This document shows, in pieces, positions 43,811 to 55,391 of a stretch of DNA of 64,000 nt; the first letter of the stretch is position 1; each line of letters begins with the position of its first letter. The notes below the pieces were generated by a model. That model made no database searches. It saw nothing but the letters and a program-made list of their open reading frames with translations, and had not been told where the DNA came from. The translations under genes and the position numbers were made by a program. This DNA comes from Ophiobolus disseminans (taxonomy: Eukaryota > Ascomycota > Dothideomycetes > Pleosporales > Phaeosphaeriaceae): NCBI GenBank assembly GCA_010093685.1, contig MU006218.1:407766-471765 (forward strand). The letters are read 5' to 3'.

Positions 43811-45300
43811 ATGACAGATGGCTACGGTCTCGCAGGCAAGTCGTCTCCGCCATATTTGGAATTGATAGTGGCGCTCACGGAACTGACTGGGATGCTCGGA
43901 CATAGGCCTCTCGTATGCAGAGATTCCCACGCATCTGCTTCGAGCTGAGCTGCACCGAAGACAGCAAGATGGGCAGGAGCGACCGGCCTGCGGAACCAAG
44001 GGCGGCAGAGGACATTATAATACGCCCATTCACGTGTTCGCATTGTTCTTGATCCTCACATTGAGTACCGCGGGTACGTACACGTGGTGTGGTCGCTGTA
44101 TTTGACTGACATGCATCAGCGTGTAGTTTCCCCATAATCGTCAAACGCTTTCCTGGGATCCCAGTACCTCACCAGTTTCTCTTCCTATCACGACACTTCG
44201 GCACTGGAGTCCTCATCGCGACTGCCTTCGTCCACCTGCTTCCTACCGCTTTCGAATCCCTCACCGACCCGTGCCTGCCATACTTTTGGAACCATGGCTA
44301 TTCGGCAATGCCTGGGCTGATAGCCATGTCCAGTGTGTTTGTCGTGGTCGGCATTGAGATGGTCTTTGCCTCGAGAGGTGCGGGACACGTACACTCGACC
44401 GACTATGAAAGCCTGAGGCCTGGCGATCGCCGTGGTGCTTCACGCCCGTCACACAAGAGGAGCCATAGTTACGGGAGGTACAGCAACGGCAGGACAGGGG
44501 CCAACGGTCATGTGCCCGCAATTATACTGCATGATATCGAGTCCTCGGAAGGCCTGATGGAGGGACGATCGCCCTCGTTGGCATCTCCCATGACCCTCAA
44601 TGGACCCTCTGCCAACGGTCGCATAGCGCGGCAGTCCATAGGCGACGATAACGATTCGGACCTTGACATCAGCCCAGAAGAGCTTGGGCCACGCGACGCC
44701 GACGACTCAGAAGACGAATCTCACCTGCTCCCCGACCCAAAGTCCCGCAAACAGGCCCGCCTTCCCCGCGATCAGTCCCCGGACACGGAGGAAAAGACCG
44801 AGGCGCAGAATCAGAAACAGCTACTGCAATGTCTTCTGCTTGAGGCAGGCATTCTCTTCCATAGCATCTTCATCGGCATGGCTTTGTCAGTAGCGACAGG
44901 CACCTCATTCGCCGTACTGTTGGTCGCCATCTCTTTCCATCAAACCTTTGAGGGATTTGCACTCGGATCTCGAATCAGCGCCATACGCTTCCCTGCTGGT
45001 TCGTACAAGCCGTGGTTAATGGCTTTGGCTTACGGAACGACCACACCAATTGGGCAAGCAATAGGGCTGGCTATCCACAGCTTGTACGACCCTGCGAGTC
45101 AAACTGGCTTACTGACCGTCGGCTTCATGAACGCCATATCGAGCGGGTTACTTCTATTTGCTGGCTTGGTGGAGCTTCTCGCCGAAGATTTCCTGAGCGA
45201 CGAGAGCTATGTCACCTTACACGGAAAGCGACGGTTGCAGGCGTGTGCCAGTGTGGTGAGCGGCGCGGCATTGATGGCACTGGTTGGTGCATGGGCATAG
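43811..45300 (+). CDS. ZIP-family zinc/iron transporter, 452 aa
   Basis: Three exons: 43811-43835, 43921-44073, 44120-45300; total 1359 nt. The first intron starts with the GC-donor consensus (CAG|GCAAGT) and ends TATGCAG, giving MTDGYGLAEIPTHLLRAEL. No other ATG reaches the conserved ACGTKGGRGHYNTPIHV region in frame. Eight membrane segments are expected: three before a long hydrophilic loop with histidines (GAGHVHS...SHKRSHSYGR), then the signature helices ILFHSIFIGMALSV and ISFHQTFEGFALGSRI that line the metal path. The protein should import Zn2+ (or Fe2+) across the plasma membrane, like Zrt1/Zrt2. Length fits. The start exon is the least certain part. Confidence 0.87.
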
Positions 45301-46045
45301 TCGCCCTTGACTTGAGCACGTTTCCTTCATGAGACCTGCAAGTACCCGGCGCTGTGGCTGATGATATGCACAGAATTTGATTTATAATCATAATCGGCCT
45401 TTCTCGGCCATCGCACGGACCTTGAACTTCTGATAAGTGAAGACGTGTCGCGTATCGGCGGCTCAATGTCACGCTGTAGGGTGACGTTGGACGTGGTCAC
45501 CACCCTGAAAACATGTCAAAGTCGTTTGAACTGATTCTAGGTAGCTGCTTAACAACATTGTAGGGTCCCGAATTGCACGAAACGCTTGTAGCAATCAACA
45601 ATGTGTCGGTACTCTCAGGATCTGCCTTCAGCTACCTTACAAAGCCTGCGTTGTCCATCTATGCATCTGCGCATCCTTTTCACATTTGTTTCCAAAGACT
45701 TTAAAACAGCTACTTAGGCATCTCCATTGATCGCTTAGACTTCACCAACATTTTTCAATATAAGGCGAGGAATTGTTGTTTCGGCACAATGTTGGCGATA
45801 AGAGAGGGTCACGTGGTACACTTGGAAATGCAATCAAAAGTGCAGCCTGTTGTAGGGTGCTTCTTCACCTGATGTGTTTATGCTGAGGAACATAGTAAGT
45901 GAATGAAGGCGTGCTGACAAGCATTCCTGCTTCCTTAGATTATAAAATGCTTACCGTTCATGAGAAGAATTACCTCCCACTCCAAACTCACGCCAACAAC
46001 TATCAATTGAGCAACTCTCGCTACTGCGCTCCGATCTGCACAGAG
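45301..46045. other. intergenic
   Basis: About 750 bases, no supported gene or repeat. Confidence 0.4.
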
Positions 46046-47589
46046 ATGTCACCTTTCACGGCTCTGCCTGTCGATGTTCAGGCTATCGTCTTCGGTCACC
46101 TGCAAAAGCCGGATCTTGTTAGCATCATCAAGACTCACCGCGCTTTCGCCGGTGAAGCAGAGCGTTATCTCTACCGATCCATCTCATTGCCTGTTCAATC
46201 GACCGTGGCCGCTCCTTTTCATCGGGAGGATCCCCGCCATTTCATGCCTGTGGTGGAGGATGATATTGTGCCATGGAAATCCGATCGATGGGACGACTCT
46301 CGTGAGCAGCTTTGGTTACGCGCTGGCCACTCCGGAGTCATGACGCCGGCTGATTTCCGATTTCCCATAGATTCTCCGCACGTTCCTCAAGAGTATGTAG
46401 GAAACGACGCATACCCAGAGGTTACGGCTCGACAAGAGGCATGCCAATCTTTTGTTCGGGCGTTCATTGCGAACAAACACCGTGCATCGTACGTCCGGTA
46501 TGTTCGATTGGATTGCCAATGGGGCGCACCGCTTTTTGTTAAACTCAAGCTTTCGAGATCATGGCCAAGGTGGCTCACATCAAACACGTGACCGTTGCTG
46601 TGAAGGACCGTCTGACTAGCGTTCCTTCTCGAGATGTCCAACAAACCGCTATTCAGCAGGTATTGAATATATTAAAGCTTACGAAGGCAGCTAAAGTAAC
46701 ACTTGTTACGCCTAGCTTGTTGAAGGCGCTCAGCAAACTCTTGCAGTTGCCATCTATCGATACGTTCATCCTGGCAACTAAAGTGCATTGGCACGAGCAG
46801 CCTGGTGTAGATCTTGAACCTTCCTAGTACGAGGAGTGGCTAGACCCGATCATTTTTGACAACCTCAAGAACCTGGATCTCGGCAAGTTTGCAATCATGC
46901 CACGTACGATCCAGAAGCTCCTCACGCATACCAAAAACCTTGAACGTCTTGCACTTACGTTACGCGAGCTATATACAACCAACGATGAGCATGTCGTTGA
47001 TCTATTGAAGGCTTCCAAAGACACGGTTCGCGAACTCACTCTGCGAGAGCCCACAACTGCAGACTTTGCCAATTTTGGTCTTTCGATAGCACATGCTGAC
47101 TTCACTGCTTTCACGCACCTGACTGTCTTACGCATCACGTCGTCTCTCTGGTACAACACTACCACTGTTATACCAAATACTCGCGACGCCGATTTTGCGT
47201 GGAAGCGAGAGAACCGTGCAGCAGTTCGTATTCACTGGCTTCTCCCCTTATCGCTCGTTGAGCTGGAGATCCAGTTCAACTACCCGCAAGCCATATTTGC
47301 AAAAGGTGCAAGCTACCACGCCCAACTCAAGCATCTGCCAGAGAAGCTTCAAGTCAAGGGCTGCCAATGGTTTATGAATATCTTACAACATCAGTATCGC
47401 CTTCCACGTCTTTTGCGCTTTCGTCCGGTGGAGGTCATGGATCCCTTTGCGCCTTTGCAAAATCTTGATGTGTGTCCTCATGAGATGCAGGCGAAGCGCG
47501 TACCAGTCGCGTATACACCTCCAAAATCTGTTCAGATGGCATTCGAACTTGCCGGTGTCCAGCTGGACACACAAGTTCTGCCGTTGTAA
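46046..47589 (+). pseudogene. broken F-box-like protein
   Basis: Starts MSPFTALPVDVQAIVFGHLQ, a clear F-box-like opening (LP.DV...IF..L). The first frame runs to about 46580. The protein then continues in the next frame from about 46547 (AFEIMAKVAHIKHVTVAVKD), one base short in an AA of CTCAAG, and is cut again by TAG at 46825-46827 (where CAG would read Gln) before WLDPIIFDNLKNLDLGKFAI and an LRR-like C-terminus to 47589. Without these two lesions it would be about 515 residues in one exon. The same gene type occurs next downstream, so this may be a decayed member of a local F-box family. Confidence 0.7.
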
Positions 47590-48122
47590 GTCTGTCCGAA
47601 GCAATGGGAAGGCCACCGATTCTTGAACTGGAGCCTGTCTATCCTCGGCCATGTTTCCAGTCGCTTATAGATGGAGTATAGGCAACTGTAGAGCTTGGAG
47701 ATGGATTATAGGAAACTGTAGATATTCAAGATAAGCAATACGAATCACTTATTTCCACAATATGGCCCTGAATACTGACAGCTTTTTTGGCACCGCGACA
47801 TTTAACCTGACACCACCTGACGAGTTGTTGGCATATCCCAGATCATTCTTGAATAAAACCAAAGGTCGGGCGATAACTTTCGCGACAACGATATTTCAGT
47901 TCCAAGTGTACGCGAGGTTTTCAGCGGGAAGCAGCATGTGAGTGCTTATATCGGAGTTTGCTAAGGATAAGTCAGGTATCAATGGCCACGAGGCCGTTCC
48001 ATGGTGACATGTGTGCGTGATTGACAAACAGTTATACCCTGTTAGCGAAGCTATCAATAAGGTACAAAAGCCTCCGCCAGCCTTGGATTCTTCATCAGCT
48101 ACACGATTCGAACTCATTCAAG
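47590..48122. other. intergenic
   Basis: About 530 bases; two short imperfect direct copies of ATGGA(G/T)TATAGG(C/A)AACTGTAGA near 47670-47730. No gene seen. Confidence 0.4.
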
Positions 48123-49303
48123 ATGCAGCAGACCCCGCGAACGAACATGACAGATTTGCCAAACGAGATCCTCGAGCAGATATTTTCCTACTTCCTCGAC
48201 GATCCACAGACACTCGATGTGATCAAACAGACTTGCAGACATGTTGCCTCGGTTGCACAAAACATCATTGCCTCAGTCAAGAAAGTTCCAGTTCGTGGAC
48301 ACACCGCTGTTGTTGAGTGCAACCAACTCCTGAGCATCGCTACGCCAACGATTACACCTCAGATTCGCTTTCTGGATGTCGTATTCTCCTCCATGCATAA
48401 CACAAGTACGCCATTACCTGCCTCATTCACGACAGTAATCACGAATAATCTTCTGCCAGTGCTGAGAGAAATTACCATACACTTCACTGACGTCCTCCTT
48501 CTGCACCCTGTGTCTGGCCAGCCCATCGCAAGATTTTTGCCTCAGCTCGCAGTTCAAGACTTCCACATCCTTATGAACGTCATCAACTCTCGTCCTCAGA
48601 TTAATGCGATTTCAAGACGACTGGCGTTGCACCTCAGGCTTGACGCGTGCAACGCTGTTAATATCCCTGCATTTCTACGACCATGGCGTGGTATTGCGCT
48701 CCAACGCTTCACTATTGATCTTTGGGATACTAATCCACAGTACATCCACACCATGCTTCAAATACTATCCTTCTCACGCAACACTTTGACGGACCTCAGG
48801 ATGACTGAACACAAGGGTTATGACGAACCCGTTCTGTCCCCACGAGTAGACTTCTCAAGTTTTACGAGTTTGTTGCATCTTCGCGTTCCCGCCTGCGTGT
48901 GGTTCACATACGGTGCTTCCCAATGTACTGGAAGCATGGAACAGGGACCCGTGTGAAGACAAACGATAGTCGCCCGTCAGTCCGTCGTCTCGTGCCTAAC
49001 AGGCTGCAAAACTTGCGAGTCGACTTTGTGGGGTTCGCCGGGATATTCGCCTCTGGTCTGGGATATCAGTACACGCTACAGCTTCTCACAACCGATGAGA
49101 GTCATGCAAAATTAGCGCCTGCATATCTGTGGATAACTGAGCTTGTACATCCAGTCAGTGGACTACCACACTTCAAGAAGCTAGCAGTTATCGAAACTCC
49201 TCATTCGCGGGCGAGAGACGTCATGCAAAGGCGTATTCCAACCCGGGTCGCGGATGCATTCCGAAGTGCTGGTGTCACACTGGAGTTGCAGTTGAGGATC
49301 TGA
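48123..49303 (+). pseudogene. F-box protein with a single frame break
   Basis: MQQTPRTNMTDLPNEILEQI begins a good F-box (LPNEILEQIFSYFLDDPQTL, then VIKQTCR). The second Met (MTDLPNE) is the likelier start. The frame is open to about 48920 and continues one base out of register from there (MYWKHGTGTRVK...RVADAFRSAGVTLELQLRI) to 49303. One extra C at the CCC of 48919-48921 would join YGAS to PMYWKHG and give an uninterrupted protein of about 393 residues. As written the protein stops at 48956. It is adjacent to and parallel with another broken F-box gene. A sequencing error at the C-run is a real alternative. Confidence 0.65.
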
Positions 49304-52073
49304 GAGTGTCAAAGTGCGGCAGAAGCTGGGTAAGGGCGTTATTTGAACTCATCTGATGGGTGATGACGGAAAGGTTTTCTTTGGAGAGAGTAGGAGGGAG
49401 GCTGTCAGCATGTGAGGTGTCTATAGTTCAACCTTCTCAATCGCTTGTCGGTGTTAAACCATCCTGCTTGCTATCGAGATACCACACTGATATTGATATG
49501 TAGTCCTCGTTTACTGTTGACATAATTGATTGTTTTGTTGAGACTTGATGCGGTCCATAAGTGCAATGATAGTCAAGTTCAGATCATAAAGGCACGATGG
49601 ATCTATAATGCATTTTGGGGGTCAACGTAGCAAGAAATCATTGCGGGTCTCAATTACAGGCTAGACGATGGCGTGGAGAGCTTTAAGAGTGTTGCAAACG
49701 GCGAAAGCGGAGGCGAACGCTCGACTTGTGGCTGGGATCTGCCGCAATGATGCCGTCCTCTTTCGCAATGTCGAATCTTCTTCCTCGAGGGATCTCTCAT
49801 GGAGATCAACTCAATGGGAAAATAGAGCTTTGTAAGCGACAAAAACCGATTAACGGGCAGGGCGTCTTTCTCAGGCGGGCCAGCCACCAGCGAGAGATAA
49901 CCCGACGGGGCAGACATGGTGATTTGAGATTCCCATCCTTCGTACGCGGCGATAAGACTTTGCTGCCGGCAGCCAGTGTCTTGAATCCCAAAGTCAGAAC
50001 GAGCCAGCGCGCAATGAGTCCCAGTAGCCTTTCGGGCGAACCGGCGCTAAAGTGGCCAAGGACATGTGTGGACCCACGACAGAAATCGGTGGTGAAGACG
50101 ACGTTTCACCAGCGGGGTCATGGTGCGCGTATGATGCGCACTGTCTCCCACTCAACCTGGACGCGTAGTGGCCGAAGTACAGCTTGTGTACCAGCTCTTG
50201 CGCATCCATTTGTTCGAAAGCTGGCGCGAACAAATGCCACCAAGGCGAGCCCGGACTCAGACCAGCTGGCGACCCACTCATTCCGGTGGCGCAGGTGTTG
50301 TCTGGAAGCTAGATCGATCGTGACAATCGTCATGGATTTAGGAATGTGTCACGCGAGCAACTTTGTTTTGTTGAGAGTCGCAGATGGGTTGGTAGGTGTG
50401 TCGAAGCCGATATGCAGGGTTTTTGGAAGCAGGCAAGAAAGGAAACGAGGTTGACCTCGAGAAGAAGGGCGGGGTGGTAAACATAGTGTTATTCGCAACA
50501 AAAATGGCGACTGTAGCGCTGTGAGAGAACAAGAGGAGGAAGAGGAGAATTTGATGCGAGGATAAGACCCGCGCTTTACCGAATATGGGAGTGAAGGTGA
50601 AGGGCGATCAAAAACACAGGGTCAGGTCTGTCGTCAACTTGATGCACTTCAAACTCGAGAACCTCATCAATGCTTGTCATGTGAAGCGAAACAGTAGCGT
50701 CGATGAAGGCTACCTACGCGAGGTCCAAGGCCGTTGCCGAACATGCCGTGTATGGGAGGGAGGAAAATCTCGACATCCTCAATTGATGACGGAAGTCATT
50801 TAGACGCCATCCAAGAGCATCGTCGGTAGTATATGTTGGTTGTGCCGCAATGAGCGGTAGCTGCGACAGGCTTGGAGTAAAGTCGGAAGCAAACACCCGG
50901 GCGCTCAAGATCGCGGCTTCGGCCGAGTTCTTCAACCAACACCAAACTAAACATCCACTTACCACAATACACGACCGCATTCTGCTTGCGTTCTACATGG
51001 TGGATGTTGAGAGCGCATTGTTACACCTATAGTCATTAACTAATAGGAGATGAAGGCAGACCCGACGCAGTAGGTCCCGGCCGATGGCCTAAGCAGATAC
51101 GCGTTCTATGAATGCATTGAGTCTCGGTTATCGCACATGCGTCCTCTCATTCGACTTCGAGCACACGCACGACACCTTCTGTTCGGCGCCCAGTAATCAC
51201 ACGAATGTAGAACACGGAGAAACCCCGCCGGTATCCCCCTCTAAACCCAACGTACCACTGAAGGGTCTGGAAGACAAGTCATGCTGTTTGGTTCGAAGAC
51301 AAATCATGAGAGGTGCTGGGAGGTTGGTGGCTGCGACACAGCACACGTCCATACTACTATCATCTTGATGCGGACTGGCAGGTTAATCTTGTGACAAGAC
51401 GAGGTCAGTCCCCGGACCCAAAGCTTCGGGAACGCCCCGCTAGATCCTATACAGTTTATATCGGTTGCTGAAGACCCTGGTCGCTCTCCACCTTCTGCAT
51501 CTGCATTCATGCGCGCCTCCTCAACTCTGGCACGCCTACCTATGGGCAAGCAGAGCGGGATTGAAGATAAGGCACGCACTATTGCTTCTCTCCTCCGGGG
51601 AAGGCAGCTTCTATACCAGCTATGTGGTTCATGATCAGCAGTGTCAGACTTTCCAATCTCTATGATGCACCCAGGCGGCGCAGAGGTGGGTAAGCACATA
51701 CAAGCCAGTCAACTTTCCGGTGAGATAAATCGGGATTCTAGCTATGCCCAGGTGAGCGTCTCTGCCGTGGAGGCTGTGCCAGAAGAACACCTTGGTCTCA
51801 TCACGTCTGTCGAAAAAGTCAAATGTGCCTCTACATTGACGTTGTAGTGTCCTCTCGTACTGCGCGAAGTTCGTCGATGCTTAAGCTGAGCGGCGTTAAT
51901 CTCGTCCGGAGTGTTATTTTTGTGTAACACCTGCATATACCCTTTTTGTTGCAGCGGCCACCATAACTTATCTTGGAACAAAGTGTGCTTGCTCCGCCGC
52001 ATTGCTTTGCTGACGGACGCGATCAAGCTGTCCGATTCTGCTCTCACTAAACATCATTCTTCATCATTCCAAG
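49304..52073. other. 2.8-kb gene-poor stretch
   Basis: No gene supported. A 242-codon open frame at 49726-50454 is mirrored by open frames on the other strand, is Arg/Ser-rich without domain resemblance and has no gene-like context. It may be what remains of an old gene, or chance. No transposon ends or arrays seen. Confidence 0.45.
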
Positions 52074-53798
52074 ATGAGCTCGGGTCCCGTACACAGCATA
52101 TTGGATGCTGCCCAGGAGCATTGGATGTCCTGTATTGTTCTTACTGTTGCTACGGTGATCTTGGGAGGTCTTCTTGTTGGTGATGGTACACCCATATACA
52201 AGCAGTATCCTTACGTCGGCCAAGGTTTGCTAAAACCATGGTTGAACTGGACAACAGCGGACCGTTGGAGACTGCACGATCTTGAGATTACCGCGTATGA
52301 GAAGGTATGCAAATGTTCAGTACCATCACTAGACTTAGCTGACGTTCTCTCAAGTACAGCAAGAAGAACCAGCCGTGGTATGTTACGTTCTGGGGACTCC
52401 AATTCCTCGTTATGCCGCCCAAGTACCTCCGCGACTTGCGTACTCAGGATCGACATACGTTGAATCTCGCAAAAGCACTCAGCGATGCATTGAACATGGA
52501 AGCTTCTGTCGGTGATGTGCCAATTGCCAACACTATGGAGATTGATGTTGTCTCGAAGCATCTCAACTCTCAGATCAGTATGCTCGCTTGCATTCTCGAA
52601 TTTTGATCGCTCAGCCTGACATGCTCTAGATGATACAGTGCCTCTGCTCAATGACGAAGCCAATCTGGTTTTCTCCAACGAACTGGGCAAGATCAAAGAC
52701 TGGAAACAGTTCAATGCCATGGACCTGTCCTCGAAACTTGTACACTACATATCAAATCGCATCTTGGTCGGTCCTGATCTCTGTCGTCGAGCGGATTATA
52801 GACACGCCACAGAATCTCTCAATATGTCCCATGTTATATTCGGCGCTCTCTGGAACTTCGTACCCCTGGGACCATTCCGGAAACCCTTCTATTGGGTATT
52901 TAGTATACCGTACCGAATGCAGATTCGTCGAGCCATGAACAAGTTCATCGTGCCTATTGTCGAAGACCGCATGGCAAACAAGGACAATCCGAAGACCATG
53001 CGCAATTTTGATACCATTCAGCTCATGGTGGAGATGCCTCCTGCAAACCCAAACGAGATCGACTCATTCCGGCATGCAATTCGTATATTGCATTTGCACT
53101 TTGCGAGTACGGGCTCAAGCATCGCCTTAGTTCACAACATACTTTGGCAGCTTCTGCAGATGCCAGAATGCATCGAACCTATTCGAACCGAGATCCAAGA
53201 GGTGCAAGCCAAGTATGGCTCTTGGGATAGCAAGCACACGCTGAATCATCTACATCTCCTCGATAGTTTTATCCGAGAGGTCCTGAGAGTTCATGTCCCA
53301 TCCGCCCGTACGTACTGATTCTTCTCGTCTCTAAAATTACTAACTCCCTATGCAGTGGTCTCTCTCCGCCTCGCTCAGCAGCCAGTCACCTTCCACGATG
53401 GTTTCCAGCTCAAGAAGGGAACTAGAATCGTGTTCCCCGCACAGGGCATTCATTTCGACCCGAGCAACTACAATAGTCCTCGAGAATTCCAACCATGGCG
53501 ATTCGCGGGCTCAGGCCAATGCGATTGCCCGGCAGATGGTACACCGAAGGACGCTGGGCGGCTGAAAGCAGATGCGATCGACGAAACATACCTGCCCTTT
53601 GGCTACGGCAAGCAGGCATGTCCTGGCAGGTTCTTCGCCCTCAAAGTTGTCAAGTTGATTATTGCTCGACTTGTCTATGAGTATGATATCAAGCCGGCAG
53701 GTACCTTGCCGCCAAGCCCAACTACTGGAACTATGGAGGGCTTTTTCCTTCCGACGAAAAAGGTGCAGATCTACCTGAAAAGCAAGAACTTCGAGTGA
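52074..53798 (+). CDS. cytochrome P450 monooxygenase, 524 aa
   Basis: Four exons: 52074-52304, 52355-52577, 52630-53307, 53356-53798; introns 50, 52 and 48 bp; total 1575 nt. An N-terminal membrane anchor (IVLTVATVILGGLLVGDGTP) indicates ER attachment. YSKKNQPWYVTFWG and PPKYLRDL are typical of the fungal group that includes ent-kaurene-oxidase- and indole-diterpene-type P450s. The I-helix region reads LHFASTGSS, the ExxR is in IREVLRVH, and the heme loop FGYGKQACPGRFF holds the ligand Cys (about residue 466). The insert CDCPADGTPKDAGRLKADAI before the heme loop is longer than average. The enzyme probably oxidises a small hydrophobic metabolite in the putative cluster to its right. Confidence 0.9.
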
Positions 53799-53901
53799 GC
53801 GACTCACTGCACAGAGAGTGTGATAAGGGGAGTGCGATTTTTTTCATATAAAAGTGTAACTACGTATTTGCAACGCGGACTTGACCGAACCATGTCCATT
53901 G

Positions 53902-53966
53902 CTTTCTCTTCTTTTTCTTTTTCTTTTTCTTTTTCTTCTTCTTCTTCTTCTTCTTCTTCTTCTTCT
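53902..53966. repeat. pyrimidine microsatellite (TTTTTC)n then (TTC)n
   Basis: About 65 bases of CTTTTT units followed by about ten TTC units, immediately next to the 3' end of the first methyltransferase relic. The Glu-rich frame across it on the minus strand is a by-product. Confidence 0.9.
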
Positions 53967-53969
53967 GCT

Positions 53970-54873
53970 TCAGAAGGTTGAAGAACGTTGACCCGTCGCA
54001 ACGCAGAATTGCCATCTGTTACCGGTGGTTTCGAGTTCCTTCTTGACATCCTCAATTAGCTTCTTGAAATTTTCTTGTGTGTACCAAAAGCCATGAAGAT
54101 CTACCAGACCAGCGATCAGCTACGCCAATACAGTAGATTTACGATCACTTACTGCTGCAGACGAACGAAAAGTTGTCTATTAATGTCAAGATGTTCCATG
54201 ACGACTTCTCAGCAAGCTCTTCTGTCGTGGCTTGTTTGCCAACACCAAAAGACATTGCCGTTACCTCAACGTTCTCAGCGCCTGCAGCTTTGAGCCACGA
54301 CCTCAGTCTGGGCCCCGATGACGGGTCCATATTTCTTTGCTTGAAGAACCTGCTCATGAAGTTTGTCATTGCGACCATTCCTTCATGGCCATCTCCACTT
54401 TCGAACCCCAAAAGGTCGGCATACACGAGCTGAATTTATCCTCCCGGTTTTGTGAGACTCAGTAAACCATTGACAGTCGTTTGACATTGTTCCACTGGAA
54501 TGTTAGTGAAACCATATCGCTGGTGAACCAGGTCGAAGGATCCTTTCTCTGTTTCGGGCCATGCATCCAAAATCGACTGTTGATGGAACGAAATAGAGAC
54601 AGGCAGGTCGGGGTGTTCACCAAAGCCCGCTGGCTCCACGTCTGTCCCAACAAAAGTAGCTTGCAGGTAGTTTGCGAGTTCCTCGATCATCCATATTCCC
54701 TCTCCGGTGGCAGAATCCAGTATGCGAGCCGGTGCATCTTTTGCAACAGGAACCACGATCATGGATTCACCAAACTCCGACTTGTGTAAATCATGCTGTA
54801 CGCGATAGCGATGGAACTCGGCTTCTTGACGGCGCTTCTTCGACTCAAGGTAAACTTCGTGAAATGAGTCCAT
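53970..54873 (-). pseudogene. SAM-dependent methyltransferase relic 1
   Basis: Minus-strand exons 54873-54153 and 54073-53970 over a 79-bp intron (GTAAGT donor). MDSFHEVYLESKKRRQEAEF leads to SAM motif I ARILDSATGEGIWMIEELA, motif II-like ATFVGTDVEP, a SFDLVHQRYGF segment and SLTKPGG. There TAA (54436-54438) replaces the Trp usual in KPGGWIQL. The same frame continues (IQLVYADLLGFESG ... MSRFFKQRNMD ... LIDNFSFVC) and, after splicing, ends NRWQFCVATGQRSSTF. The family is the fungal TAM/LaeA-like class I methyltransferases, common in metabolite clusters. TGG to TAA needs two G-to-A changes. No other lesion was found, so the loss is probably recent. Confidence 0.75.
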
Positions 54874-55391
54874 ATTGCGCAACACACCAACAACACGGTA
54901 TCACAACAGTGCAACTGGTCTCTGTGTGCTGCATTTCATAATAAATCTAAGCCGGTTGGTATACTTGTGCGGCGATTTCGCTACATTCCGATGATATTGA
55001 CCGGATACCGGCCGTCTGCATCATGGTGGCGTTCAGGTCACGAATCAGGTACGTGCCGAAAATGATGAGGGCGCAGTTCAGGGATCATGCGCCAGCGCAG
55101 CACCATTCGCCATCACGTGTGCTCACTGATGCCAACATAAGCGGGAATTTGAGTCAACTAATAGCACGTGCAATCTGATGCACAATTCATGTAACAACTG
55201 GGACCAGTCGGGTTCCGTGAGTGTCTAGGAAATTACGGGAAGCCACCCCTCGGGAGACCTCCAGGGCTGCCAAAGCGAATGCGAAAGCCAATGCGCGAAC
55301 CAGATAAAGGGAACAAGCTCTGCACTACCTAGGTACATTTGGTGTTAGCCTCATTCGCCCCGACACCCTGATTTCAGTCACATCCAATCTG
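54874..55391. other. upstream region shared by methyltransferase relic 1 and the rhodopsin-like relic
   Basis: About 520 bases between divergent relics. No gene or repeat recognised. Confidence 0.35.

Noticed and set aside
49726..50454. 242-codon open frame on the plus strand
   Set aside because: The opposite strand is equally open in two frames and the peptide resembles nothing I know; kept only as a note on the gene-poor stretch.
53804..54055. Glu-rich 83-codon frame on the minus strand
   Set aside because: Comes from the TTC/TTTTTC microsatellite and overlaps the real end of methyltransferase relic 1.
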